Assembly (NCBI RefSeq): GCF_011100465.1
Contig: NZ_CP049740.1
Span: forward strand, 747,857 to 811,856
Direction of reading: 5' to 3'
Source of the DNA: Jeotgalibaca arthritidis
GTDB lineage: Bacteria > Bacillota > Bacilli > Lactobacillales > Aerococcaceae
Length of the DNA: 64,000 nt
Shown: positions 35,233 to 44,264 of the stretch, one piece after another
How positions within the stretch are numbered: position 1 is the first letter of the stretch
How the letters are laid out: each line of letters starts with the position of its first letter
The notes under the pieces: model-generated
What the model was told of the DNA's origin: nothing
What the model saw: the letters and a program-made list of their open reading frames with translations, nothing else
The model's database searches: none
Made by a program: the position numbers and the translations under genes

Positions 35233-36360
35233 TTATTCTAACCTCCCTAGAGCCGTAACTGGATCAATTTTAACAATACCTCTCACTGAAAATAGCGAAC
35301 CAAACAAGCTGGTCAGCAAAATAACAAAGCTATACACTACAACCATCTCATCTAATAAATTAAAGGGCATACTTTCTGGTAAAAAAGCTTCTGTGAGATA
35401 AGTTAGTCCTATACCAATCACAATACTGATGGAGACCAACAAGAACACTTGAGACACCACGCTTCTAATTACAAAACCATTACTTGCTCCAATGGCCTTC
35501 ATCACGCCAAATTGATGGGTCTTTTGATTTGTTAAGACGTAGAAAAAAACAGCTATAATAAATGCTGAAATTAAGATAAGTAACCATAGCATCAAGTTAA
35601 TCGTTCCGCTCTCTGCTTTGTAACCCGGTACGCCATTTAATGTTTGCTTTTTATTAGCAATCTCAACACCAGAAATCTGTTGTGATATGCGATTTTCGAC
35701 TTTATCGGATCCTTTTAAAAAAATAGCATTTATAGGATTGTCAATACCTTGATTTGAGCCAGGAACAAGATATTTAAATGCTTGAACTGTATCTAGTGGA
35801 GCATAAACTGCCGGCATATGATTTAATTTTTGATTTTGGACAAATCCACCTATTTCAAATTCCGTCCCCACACCACTTAATATAACTGAATCGCCTAAAG
35901 AAAAGCCTTCTAATTTTAGACTTTCATCTACTAATATTGTGTTTGGGTTATTCGAATTCAATGACTCCCCTAGAATAACCTTTGGCTCTAAAAAACTACC
36001 TGGTTCGATTCCAACAAACATGACAGAAGTCTTTTTACCTGATTCATCACCTTTTGCATCACCTAATAAAATAGCCCCAGCAGATGTGATAATGCCTGCT
36101 GCTTCGTCAACACCCTCCACTTGTTCAACTTGCGCTACCGTTTCCTGAGATAGAATTGACTTCCCTAATGCGAATTCTGAATCTTCTTGAAATATTGCAA
36201 CATCCATATTTGAGTAACGAATTACTGCAGTCCCTAAGTCTGATAATCCATTTCCCAATCCAGATAACATAAATACAAGCCAAGTTATAAAAACAACAAT
36301 TATACCAATCAATAGGAATCGTCGTTTAGAAAACCAAAGTTCTTTCCTTGCTAAAAACAT
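35233..36360 (-). CDS. FtsX/MacB-like ABC permease
   Basis: 375 aa from the start MFLARKELWFSKRRFLL (36360), seven bases after GGGAG. One N-terminal membrane segment (about 17-40), a large extracellular domain (about 45-255) and three C-terminal segments (about 265-290, 310-340, 350-370) make the typical FtsX layout (GVMKAIGASNGFVIRSVV and FSVRGIVKIDPVTALGR). The ATPase gene follows. The promoter with the palindromic operator is 44 bases upstream, between it and the tetR-type gene. Confidence 0.9.
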   Translation of the reverse strand: MFLARKELWFSKRRFLLIGIIVVFITWLVFMLSGLGNGLSDLGTAVIRYSNMDVAIFQEDSEFALGKSILSQETVAQVEQVEGVDEAAGIITSAGAILLGDAKGDESGKKTSVMFVGIEPGSFLEPKVILGESLNSNNPNTILVDESLKLEGFSLGDSVILSGVGTEFEIGGFVQNQKLNHMPAVYAPLDTVQAFKYLVPGSNQGIDNPINAIFLKGSDKVENRISQQISGVEIANKKQTLNGVPGYKAESGTINLMLWLLILISAFIIAVFFYVLTNQKTHQFGVMKAIGASNGFVIRSVVSQVFLLVSISIVIGIGLTYLTEAFLPESMPFNLLDEMVVVYSFVILLTSLFGSLFSVRGIVKIDPVTALGRLE

Positions 36361-36403
36361 TCTTCTCCCTCTTTCTATATATTTTTTTATGAAAGTAAGG
36401 TTT

Positions 36404-36433
36404 AGTATACACCAAAGTGACATGTGTGTCACT
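36404..36433 (-). promoter_or_regulatory. Promoter with perfect palindromic operator for the ABC pair
   Basis: Minus-strand GTGACA and TATACT are 17 bases apart. The -35 box is embedded in the perfect inverted repeat AGTGACA-CACA-TGTCACT (36416-36433). A repressor bound there would block polymerase. The TetR protein encoded just upstream is the obvious candidate. Confidence 0.78.
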
Positions 36434-36449
36434 AATTATGAAGTTGTAT

Positions 36450-37019
36450 TCAGACTAAAATACCTTCGAACAACATTCTTTTTATATAAAAAGCTCTTTT
36501 ATCGAGAGGTAGCCCTGCACGATTGGGTAAGTTGATACTATGAAAGATTGTTTCTATAATAATTTCCGGAGGAATATCCTTTTTCAAGACACCTTTATGT
36601 TGACCCTCTTCAATTAGTTGTTGGATAAAACTGAAGAATTGAATGTGAAAAGCTTTAGACTGTTGAATAGAAGAGTCCATTTCATTTTCTTTCGTCCACA
36701 TCTGGTTAGGAACCATACTGGATATTTTATGTGTGTCTGCATAGTCAAAGACTATATCCATTAATAATTGAAGTTTATCATTATAATTCATCGACCAATC
36801 GATGTTGTCTAGTCGTTCTAAGACCTCTTTTAAACTATTATTGAGATAGGCTTTTAATAGATCGTCTTTATTTTTATAATATTTATATAGAGCTGTCCGA
36901 GTAACGTGAAGTTTGTCGGCCAATAGCTGGAAAGAGAATCGATCATACCCTATTTCCAACATCAACTGTTCTGTAGCTTCATAAAGTTCCCTTTGGTTAA
37001 ATTTTTTTTTTCTTGCCAC
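36450..37019 (-). CDS. TetR-family transcriptional regulator
   Basis: The 189-aa protein has an N-terminal TetR HTH (NQRELYEATEQLMLEIGYDRF, ADKLHVTRTALYKYYKNKDDL; residues 6-50) and a helical ligand domain. It lies directly upstream of the ABC permease and ATPase on the same strand, with a palindromic operator in the 89-base gap, so it is likely their repressor. The ligand is unknown. Confidence 0.9.
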   Translation of the reverse strand: MARKKKFNQRELYEATEQLMLEIGYDRFSFQLLADKLHVTRTALYKYYKNKDDLLKAYLNNSLKEVLERLDNIDWSMNYNDKLQLLMDIVFDYADTHKISSMVPNQMWTKENEMDSSIQQSKAFHIQFFSFIQQLIEEGQHKGVLKKDIPPEIIIETIFHSINLPNRAGLPLDKRAFYIKRMLFEGILV

Positions 37020-37265
37020 TACGCTTCTTACTCCTTTTTCATGTTGTAGGTTCAGTATACCACCTTTTTTCCAACACCTGTCAAAAGGAAGCTGGGAAAA
37101 GGACTTTTATCTGCTAATTGTTAGACCACCCGAGTATTGAGAGCTATGCTATGAGTTTTTGCCCGAATATCTCATCATTGTAAGTTGCTAAAGCAACAAT
37201 AATAATGACACAGTATACGTTAGATCTACCTTCTGTATTGAGTTTGAACTGTAAATAGGTAAAAC
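37020..37265. other. Intergenic region, no gene seen
   Basis: About 250 bases between the TetR gene and the terminator at 37266. It contains only a small hairpin (TTGCTAAAGCAA near 37182) and the upstream region of the tetR-type gene. Confidence 0.35.
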
Positions 37266-37311
37266 TAAGAAGAGACTAGGATTTTACCCCAGCCTCCCCT
37301 TAGTTCTATTT
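37266..37311 (-). terminator. Terminator after copper-storage-like gene
   Basis: A long imperfect minus-strand stem beginning AACTAAG and ending CTTAGTT, with mismatches inside, followed by TTTA. Confidence 0.6.
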
Positions 37312-37318
37312 TAATTTA

Positions 37319-37648
37319 CTAAGCCGCTAAAAACGCCTTGCAAGCTGCTTCGCATTCGCGGCAGGCTTTGGCACACTGTTGACAATGGTCGTGGTCATGT
37401 TGCTCACATTCCGTTGCACAAACCTCACAGGCACGCACGCAAACGGCGACTAAGTCAGAAAATAGATTACTTTCTCTATAAGCAAAATCGACAACGAGCC
37501 CACATATATCTGCACATTCACGGTCCGTCCGAATACACTCAGCCATCATCGCCACATGATCTTCCTTCAAACACGCATCAAAACAAATCTGACAAGCTTT
37601 TTGACATGCCAACACTTGACTCACTAAACCTTCAACTGCCTTATTCAT
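37319..37648 (-). CDS. Cysteine-rich four-helix copper-storage-like protein (Csp/DUF326)
   Basis: A 109-aa protein with 16 cysteines in helical CxxxC spacing (LACQKACQICFDAC, CVRACEVCATEC, HCQQCAKACRECEAAC) plus His-rich loops (EQHDHDHC). This is the pattern of the DUF326 / Csp3 family, where a four-helix bundle tetramer stores many Cu(I) ions on inward-facing cysteines. The ATG at 37648 follows GGAGCG. There is no signal peptide, so it is of the cytosolic type. No copper exporter is next to it. Metal storage is inferred from family. Confidence 0.85.
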   Translation of the reverse strand: MNKAVEGLVSQVLACQKACQICFDACLKEDHVAMMAECIRTDRECADICGLVVDFAYRESNLFSDLVAVCVRACEVCATECEQHDHDHCQQCAKACRECEAACKAFLAA

Positions 37649-37745
37649 TATCAATCGCTCCTTTGTTTTTGTCTCTAGCTTTATACTACGCCTCGACTAA
37701 ACCAATAGCAACTGATATGAACAACAGACCGGTTTGTGCTTAGAC

Positions 37746-38537
37746 CTATTCATCCTCAAGCGATTGATATGTCACTTCTAACCCTCTTTGAACAGCTGGG
37801 CGGTCAGCAATACGGTTTGCCCACTCAACCAGATTCTTATAAGAGTCAACGTCTAGGAATTGAGCTGATCCATCATATAATTTCCCTTGTGCCAAACGAC
37901 CATACCAAGACCAAATGGCAATGTCAGCAATCGTATAGCTATCACCTGCAATATAATCACGGTTTGCTAGCGTTTTATCTAACAAATCTAACTGACGTTT
38001 CGTTTCCATAGTGAAGCGATCGATAGGGTATTTTAGTTTTTCAGGCGCATAGGCAAAGAAATGACCAAAACCGCCGCCCACATAAGGGCCAGCACCAATT
38101 TGCCAGAACAACCAGTTCAAGACTTCTGTTCGGCCGTGACTATCAGATGGAATCAGTTTGCCAAACTTTTCTGCCAAGTATAGTAAAATCGAGCCCGATT
38201 CAAAAATCTCGACACGCGGTTGTTGACTTTGATCAACTAGGGCTGGAATTTTAGAGTTAGGGTTGATGGCCACAAAATCAGAGCCAAACTGGTCTCCTTT
38301 TCCGATATTGATTAAATAGACATCGTAGTCGGCTTCCGTCACACCTAGTTCCTTCAATTCTTCAAACATAATCGTTACTTTAATCCCATTCGGCGTTCCC
38401 AATGAGTACAATTGAAAAGGTGCTTCTCCGACTGGTAACGTTTGGTCAAAACGGCTGCCTGAATCCGGACGGTTGCCACTTAAACTATCTGTCTCGTCTT
38501 CCCACTTCCATACATCTGGTACTTGATAAGTTGTCAT
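37746..38537 (-). CDS. YghU-like glutathione S-transferase family protein
   Basis: 263 aa with a thioredoxin-fold N-domain (QLYSLGTPNGIKVTIMFEEL, then INPNSKIPALVDQ and FESGSILLYLAEKFG) and a helical C-domain (LFWQIGAGPYVGGGFGHFF, GDSYTIADIAIWSWYG). The TPNG and GGFGHFF blocks are typical of YghU/YfcG-type disulfide-bond reductases. Lactobacillales vary in glutathione content; the donor thiol is not known. A single gene. Confidence 0.9.
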   Translation of the reverse strand: MTTYQVPDVWKWEDETDSLSGNRPDSGSRFDQTLPVGEAPFQLYSLGTPNGIKVTIMFEELKELGVTEADYDVYLINIGKGDQFGSDFVAINPNSKIPALVDQSQQPRVEIFESGSILLYLAEKFGKLIPSDSHGRTEVLNWLFWQIGAGPYVGGGFGHFFAYAPEKLKYPIDRFTMETKRQLDLLDKTLANRDYIAGDSYTIADIAIWSWYGRLAQGKLYDGSAQFLDVDSYKNLVEWANRIADRPAVQRGLEVTYQSLEDE

Positions 38538-38598
38538 CTAACCACTCCTTACATTTTGTTAGTTCTATCATACCCGTTTCTAACAAAAGGCGCTATTG

Positions 38599-39126
38599 AT
38601 TTCTTTAATTGAAGGATTATAAAGTAATATTATGAAAGTTGAAAGCCAAAACAACCTTTTACACCAAAACATCAATGCTTCCAAAATTTCTGCGTATCTA
38701 AACCGATTCCGAACACCGATTTACATGAATCGATTAGCGATTTAATCTCTGAAGTAGGAAAATCTTTAAAAGATCATCCTGAAAAGGATAAAAATTCCAG
38801 GTGGAAATCTGAGACCATCTTCCTCTTTAACTTTTTGATCAATCTTATTAATTTTTGTCATAGCTGGTTCAGGATGGCTCTTTCCAATTATTGTAATCCT
38901 ATTTATCATGATATATTCTGAAAATAACTGCTTAATTTCAGTAGACCCATCTACCATAACGAACATCGTTCCCGCTATTAACAAAGAAGATAACAATACT
39001 ATTGAAGAAGGAATTGAAACAACGGACATTAAGATGAGTCATCACTAGCATAAAAGGTAAGATAGCTGTAGTAAAGTCACATATAACTAATCAATTAGCA
39101 ATCAAGTCATTTCTATCTGTTCGATT
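38599..39126. other. Degraded region with fragments of possible coding sequence
   Basis: No intact gene. On the + strand a fragment near 38726-38810 reads HESISDLISEVGKSL followed by KDHPEKDKN. A second, ending at a stop near 39048, reads as a membrane segment (GWLFPIIVILFIMIYS) followed by VDPSTITNIVPAINKEDN. Neither has a start with a ribosome site, and frames change between them. They look like the ends of one or two decayed genes of unknown family. Minus-strand frames here lack coding character. Confidence 0.35.
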
Positions 39127-40116
39127 TCACTCTTCTCTGTTTTCTAATTTTTTCGTAGTTGCACCTTCCTTAAAGGCAGCAGGAAGAACCGTTCTTGATG
39201 GCGCTTCTTTCCCTTCCACAACGTTTAGTAGTAAGGAAACTGCCGTTCTGGCCATATCTTCAACTGGCTGAGCGATTGTGGAGACAACATATTGCGCTTC
39301 TTTTGTCATCTTCAAACCGTCAAATCCAATTACTTGAATGTCTTCTGGTACTTTTTTCCCTAATTTATTGATGACATGTATGGCATCCAATGCAGCCAAA
39401 TCGGTGATTGTAAAAATCCCATCTATTGTGGGGTACTCGAGCAAAAACTTCTCTATATCCGACTGTAAATCCTCAATCGGTTCCAATAAATCTAGCACTT
39501 CACATTCCAATCCCAATCTTTCAGCTTCTAATTGGAAGCACTTTCTTCGGTTTTTCGTTTCGTTCGGAGTCTCTTGATGTCCACCTACAAAAGCCACATG
39601 TTTTGCGCCTCTTTTAAACAGTTCTCTAGCGGCCAACCGTCCCCCTTCCACATTATCCGTGGTCACATATATCACATCTTCAGTAAAATAACGATCGATA
39701 CTAACGAAAGGCAAGCTGCTAGAAATGTACTGGTCAATATCGGAATAAGTAATGCCTATAATACCATCCACTTTATTTTGTCTGACCATTTGAATGTATT
39801 CGTATTCTTTTTCTGGTCTTCCATCCGAGTTGCACAGTAATAATTTATAATTCCTTTCTTCGAGCTCCGTTTCTACGTAGTACGCAAATTCTGCGAAAAA
39901 AGGATGCCATATAGTAGGCAGGATCAAAGCAACTGTATAGGTCTTATTCGTTTTTAATCCTCTTGCATAGATGTCTGCCTCATAATTTAATTCCTTAATG
40001 GCTGCTTTTACTTTAGCAGCTGTACTTTCTTTAACCGGCACATTATTTATAACCCGCGAAACACTACCAAGACCTACACCAGCTAGCTTAGCCACATCTT
40101 TCATGGTCGCTTTCAA
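39127..40116 (-). CDS. LacI-family repressor of the fructan operon
   Basis: 329 aa. LacI-type HTH at the start (TMKDVAKLAGVGLGSVSRVINN) and a periplasmic-binding-protein-like sensor domain (VALILPTIWHPFFAEFAYYV, IGFDGLKMTKEAQYVVSTIAQP). The start is a TTG eight bases after GGAGG; an ATG four codons later is too far from it. It is last in the fructo-oligosaccharide cluster and separated by a hairpin from the fructokinase gene. It probably binds the two GAAACGTTTC palindromes upstream of the first permease. Confidence 0.93.
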   Translation of the reverse strand: MKATMKDVAKLAGVGLGSVSRVINNVPVKESTAAKVKAAIKELNYEADIYARGLKTNKTYTVALILPTIWHPFFAEFAYYVETELEERNYKLLLCNSDGRPEKEYEYIQMVRQNKVDGIIGITYSDIDQYISSSLPFVSIDRYFTEDVIYVTTDNVEGGRLAARELFKRGAKHVAFVGGHQETPNETKNRRKCFQLEAERLGLECEVLDLLEPIEDLQSDIEKFLLEYPTIDGIFTITDLAALDAIHVINKLGKKVPEDIQVIGFDGLKMTKEAQYVVSTIAQPVEDMARTAVSLLLNVVEGKEAPSRTVLPAAFKEGATTKKLENREE

Positions 40117-40182
40117 TTATGATACCTCCCATTTTTCGTTGTCTTTAAGTCTCAGTATAATTTAAATGACTAAATAAACCAA

Positions 40183-40223
40183 GTTCCCTTCAAGCAATGT
40201 CATTCATCGCTCTTGAAGGGAAC
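40183..40223 (-). terminator. Hairpin between fructokinase and lacI-type gene
   Basis: GTTCCCTTCAAG/CTTGAAGGGAAC, a perfect 12-bp stem, has a weak T tail (TTGGTTT). It may act as a partial terminator or processing site. Confidence 0.65.
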
Positions 40224-40233
40224 ATCTCTAATT

Positions 40234-41100
40234 TTATGTATATTGTTCTTTTGCTAAGGCAAGACAACCGATTGTACCTGGATTATCTTCTAATTCTGGT
40301 AATACAATATAGTCCTCTACTGCAGGAGTTAAGACATAGCCATTTAACAATTCTTCAAACTGACTTTTTACTTTTCCAAGTAAGTGAGGTTGCTTCATTA
40401 CTCCACCACCAAAAATAATTTTTTGGGGTGAGAAATAAAGTGTCGTATTGTAGGCGGCTTGAGCCAGATAGGATGAAATGATATCCCAAATCGGATCTTG
40501 CTCATTGGTTTCTTCTCCTGTTTTTCCAAGCCGGGCTTTAATGGCCGGTCCCGAAGCAAAACCTTCCAGACAGTTTGAATGATAGGGACAGTGCCCCTCA
40601 TAGTCATCAAGGGGATGCTTATTTACAATCATATGACCTACTTCAGGATGGCTGAATCCTTCCACAAAGGAGCCTTGATTGATCGCTCCCGCCCCTATCC
40701 CTGTTCCCACAGTAAAATAAACACAACTATCTAAATCCCGAGCACTTCCGATTGTATACTCCCCATAACAAGCCGCATTTACATCCGTCGTGAAGAAAAC
40801 TGGAACGTTTAATGCTTCTTCTAATTTTCCTACAATGTTATACATTTGCCAAGCAATTTTTGGAGTATTCGTAATGTATCCATAAGTGGGGGATGTTTTT
40901 TTCAAATCAATAGGTCCAAAACATCCCAAGCCGATACTCTTTAATTGATATTGCTTGAAAAAATCAATCACATTGGGCATTGTTTCTTCAGGTGTATGAG
41001 TAGGAATAGACAGCCGCTCGACGATATTGTAATCAGAATCGCCTATTGCCAGAACAAACTTTGTTCCCCCCGCCTCGATACTTCCAAATAATTCTTTCAT
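40234..41100 (-). CDS. ROK-family fructokinase
   Basis: 288 aa from ATG 41100, which overlaps the GH32 stop (ATGA), giving translational coupling. ROK features: FGSIEAGGTKFVLAIGD (phosphate loop), TDVNAACYGEY with the catalytic Asp, YFTVGTGIGAGAI, and the zinc-type block GHMIVNKHPLDDYEGHCPYHSNCLEGFASGPA. It phosphorylates fructose freed by the GH32 enzyme. Downstream is the LacI regulator. Confidence 0.93.
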   Translation of the reverse strand: MKELFGSIEAGGTKFVLAIGDSDYNIVERLSIPTHTPEETMPNVIDFFKQYQLKSIGLGCFGPIDLKKTSPTYGYITNTPKIAWQMYNIVGKLEEALNVPVFFTTDVNAACYGEYTIGSARDLDSCVYFTVGTGIGAGAINQGSFVEGFSHPEVGHMIVNKHPLDDYEGHCPYHSNCLEGFASGPAIKARLGKTGEETNEQDPIWDIISSYLAQAAYNTTLYFSPQKIIFGGGVMKQPHLLGKVKSQFEELLNGYVLTPAVEDYIVLPELEDNPGTIGCLALAKEQYT

Positions 41101-42584
41101 ACTTGCACACATCCTATTTCCAAAAGCGGTACCTCCAGGATTCCTTTCGCCTCGATATATAAATTCGGTTCAAGGGTTTCTTCATAGAAAGTAAAAGTCA
41201 TGGTTTTTTCTTGGTTAACAAAGATTTCAACAGAAGACGTGTCCATAAATATTTCCAATTCTATCTTATTGCCATTCAGGATTACTGTCCGCTCTGTTAA
41301 CTGGCTAGGTTCACTTCCTGTGATTGGATGACCAAAATCTTTTCGAGAGAAAGTTAATTGATTGGTTTCTTTGTCAAAGTCAAGTACGAGGCCCCCGAGT
41401 TTATTTTTTGCTAAATAAACCTGGAATGCATCGGCCTGGCTTACACCTAACGTTAACTGATAGTAACGATTATTGGTACTGATAGAATGATATTTTCTCA
41501 CTTCATTTTCAATGACAAGATTTGTTTGTTTTTCAATGATTTTTAGTGATTGATAAACATCTGAAATTGGTTTTTGATACAAGCGATTGTTTTCCACCCA
41601 CAGCTCTCTGGCAAGTGTCATGGATCCAGCCCACTTATGTCCCAATAAGTCAGTTGGCAAGGTTCTCCCCCACATTTGCATCCAAGCAATCATCACCTGG
41701 CGTCCAGCACTGTCTCTGGTTGTTTGTGGTGCATAGAAATCCAAACCAAAATCAATTTCATGGTCATTTTCTACTGCAAAAGAACCGGTTTCCCAATCCA
41801 TTTGGCCGATGAAAGCTACCGTAGAACTTGTATTATGGAATTCTACTCCTCTAGGGTTGATTTCAATCGGTGACATGATCAAGACATCTTTCCCATTTAA
41901 ATGGAATAAGTCGGGACATTCCCACATTACCCCTTGATCATGAGTTCCTTCCAATAATACAGAGAAAAATTTCCATTCATATAAATCATCGGATTGATAA
42001 AGGAGAATCAGTCCACGGTCATCTTCTGTTTTGGAGGCGATAATTGAATAGTAGCTGTCATCCTTTTTGATTACCTTCGGATCCCGGAAATCATGGATAT
42101 TCCCATATTCACCCATTCTTTTTTCATCAATCACCGGATTGGCTGCATATTTCTCGAAATTGATTCCATCTTCGGACACGGCAATACATTGTGTTTGATA
42201 TACAACCCCATTTTCGATGCGATGCCCGGTATACATCAAATACAATTTTCCATCTTTTTCAATGGCACTTCCTGAGAAACAGCCATCCTGATCATATGGT
42301 TCATCTGGAGCCAGGGCAGTAGGCAGTTCTTCCCAATGGATTAAATCTTTTGTTTTGGCATGACCCCAATGCATTGGACCCCATTTAGAATCATAAGGAT
42401 AGAACTGATAAAAGAGATGGTATTCTCCTTGATAATAGATGAAACCATTTGGATCATTCATCCATCCAACCGGCGGAATGAGATGGTACTGGTTTCTGTA
42501 TGTACCATCCACCCGTTCTCGATTTGCCTCAATAAATTCTCTAGCTTCAGCTAGCGTATAAACCGGTTTTGTTCCTTGTTCCAT
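41097..42584 (-). CDS. Glycoside hydrolase family 32 (sucrose/fructan hydrolase)
   Basis: 495 aa without signal peptide, so it acts on imported oligosaccharides in the cytoplasm. Five-blade propeller motifs include GWMNDPNGF with the nucleophile Asp (about residues 40-48), FRDPKVI, and WECPDLF with the acid/base Glu. The C-terminal beta-sandwich is present. Beta-2,1- or 2,6-linked fructosyl units and sucrose are likely substrates. It lies between the binding protein and the fructokinase in the operon. Confidence 0.95.
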   Translation of the reverse strand: MEQGTKPVYTLAEAREFIEANRERVDGTYRNQYHLIPPVGWMNDPNGFIYYQGEYHLFYQFYPYDSKWGPMHWGHAKTKDLIHWEELPTALAPDEPYDQDGCFSGSAIEKDGKLYLMYTGHRIENGVVYQTQCIAVSEDGINFEKYAANPVIDEKRMGEYGNIHDFRDPKVIKKDDSYYSIIASKTEDDRGLILLYQSDDLYEWKFFSVLLEGTHDQGVMWECPDLFHLNGKDVLIMSPIEINPRGVEFHNTSSTVAFIGQMDWETGSFAVENDHEIDFGLDFYAPQTTRDSAGRQVMIAWMQMWGRTLPTDLLGHKWAGSMTLARELWVENNRLYQKPISDVYQSLKIIEKQTNLVIENEVRKYHSISTNNRYYQLTLGVSQADAFQVYLAKNKLGGLVLDFDKETNQLTFSRKDFGHPITGSEPSQLTERTVILNGNKIELEIFMDTSSVEIFVNQEKTMTFTFYEETLEPNLYIEAKGILEVPLLEIGCVQV

Positions 42585-42619
42585 TTCATTCCCTCTTTCA
42601 TTGCTGTTTTCTGGACTAC

Positions 42620-44236
42620 TTACTCATTGGTTGCTTGGTTTTGATTGTATGCCTCTTGTTTGATGGTCATCCATTCACTCAATCCCAAACGTTCCAATTC
42701 TTCAATATAGCTGTCCCACTCTTCATCAATTTTTCCATTGGTAATCCATTCTGCCCTTTTCCGATTCACAAACGGAAATAGATCGGCATCAATTTGAGCA
42801 ATTCTGTCTGCGTTCTCCAGAGACAAGAACACACGTGGATAGTTGTTTTCATTATTGACAAATTCTAAATAGTTGTCATGGAAAATATCGAGACGCCATT
42901 TTGCATCATCCGGCATAGTTGTAACTGTTCCATAGTATTCATCCAAAATCGCTAACGGGCCACCCGCTTCAGTTTTTTGACGCAATTCTCCAGGCGCTGT
43001 TCCCTCTAACGGTAAATGTTTCAACATTTGATTTTCTTCGTCCAATTCGAAGATATTTTGCAACTCTTCATCCCCGTAGGTTCCCCAGTTATTTTGAACG
43101 GATTGAATAGGTTCATACATTTGATCGACCCATTTTGCCGTTAGTTCTAAATTCTTATTTGCACTGGTGATTACGAAACGGTCTCTACTAAAGCCAAAGC
43201 CGTTGGTACGGGTAACATGCTTGATCCCAGTAGGTCCTTCTAGTACAGGAAGCGGTTGATAGGATTCGTTGTCACCAGAAACATTCATTTTATCCCAGGT
43301 GAAGTACAGCCCATATCTTTGTTCCTTTCCTTTGGCAATATAGGCATTCCAATCATGCTCAAATACTTCTGAATCAATTAAGCCTTTGTTATATAATTCG
43401 TTGAAGTATTTCGTAGCTTCTTTGTATTCCTCGTTATCCGCAGTAAAATCAATTGTACCATCATCATTTACTACGAGATGGTCATCGTTGTCACCGATTC
43501 CAAACGCACCATATAAAAACTTCATATCTTCGTTTCCACCGTCAAAAATAAACGAAATTGGGATTTCATCCGCTTCACCGTTCCCATTGGGATCTTGGGT
43601 TTTGAAAGCTTCCAACACGGTCATCAGTTCGTCTGTTGTTTGTGGCATTTCCAAACCTAAGGCATCCAACCATTCTACATTAATCCAAGGAATATCATTA
43701 ACTGTATGAATCGATTCTTTCCCTTGTCCTAATTCCTCAATCCACGGCAAAGAATAAATGTGCCCGTCCGGTGCCGTAATCATTCCTAAATACTCCGGAT
43801 TTTCGTCGAGAACTTTTTTGAAATTCGGCATGTGTTTTTCAATCAAATCTTCAATCGGAATAATGACCCCGTCTTTTGCCCAAGACAGCAAGTCATAGTC
43901 ACTTGCACCTGCATTCCACATCGCATCAGGTAAATCACCGGAAGAAATATCTAGGTTTCGTTTTTCTACATAATCCGATGAATAGTTTTTCCAATCAATA
44001 TGAACACCTGATTCTTCTTCCAATCGCTGGAAAATCAATTTTTCATTCGGATCAGCAGGTGCTAGCGGCGAACTAGAAGTCGTCATTTTCAGTGTCACGG
44101 TTTCTTCCAAAGGTAGGGTGATATCCGTTAATTCATAATCCGGAGAAGATGCACTATTTTTATTTCCCGAACAAGCTGCTAGCAAGGTTATTGCAGTGGT
44201 ACTTAGAATAAAGGGGGCAATTTTTTTATTTTTCAT
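42620..44236 (-). CDS. Extracellular solute-binding lipoprotein (oligosaccharide)
   Basis: 538 aa with a signal peptide and lipobox ending LLAACSG (Cys at about residue 22), so it is anchored outside the membrane. The long family-1 binding protein type (LplA-like) goes with the LplB/LplC-type permeases upstream. Blocks such as NIPWINVEWLDALGLEMPQTTDELMTVLEAFK are characteristic. In this operon it should bind fructo-oligosaccharides. Confidence 0.92.
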   Translation of the reverse strand: MKNKKIAPFILSTTAITLLAACSGNKNSASSPDYELTDITLPLEETVTLKMTTSSSPLAPADPNEKLIFQRLEEESGVHIDWKNYSSDYVEKRNLDISSGDLPDAMWNAGASDYDLLSWAKDGVIIPIEDLIEKHMPNFKKVLDENPEYLGMITAPDGHIYSLPWIEELGQGKESIHTVNDIPWINVEWLDALGLEMPQTTDELMTVLEAFKTQDPNGNGEADEIPISFIFDGGNEDMKFLYGAFGIGDNDDHLVVNDDGTIDFTADNEEYKEATKYFNELYNKGLIDSEVFEHDWNAYIAKGKEQRYGLYFTWDKMNVSGDNESYQPLPVLEGPTGIKHVTRTNGFGFSRDRFVITSANKNLELTAKWVDQMYEPIQSVQNNWGTYGDEELQNIFELDEENQMLKHLPLEGTAPGELRQKTEAGGPLAILDEYYGTVTTMPDDAKWRLDIFHDNYLEFVNNENNYPRVFLSLENADRIAQIDADLFPFVNRKRAEWITNGKIDEEWDSYIEELERLGLSEWMTIKQEAYNQNQATNE

Positions 44237-44264
44237 AATGAGTGATACTCCTTTTTTTATATTT

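Noticed and set aside
38766..39029. 87-aa minus-strand frame
   Set aside because: No ribosome site; the opposite strand shows better protein-like remnants in this region.
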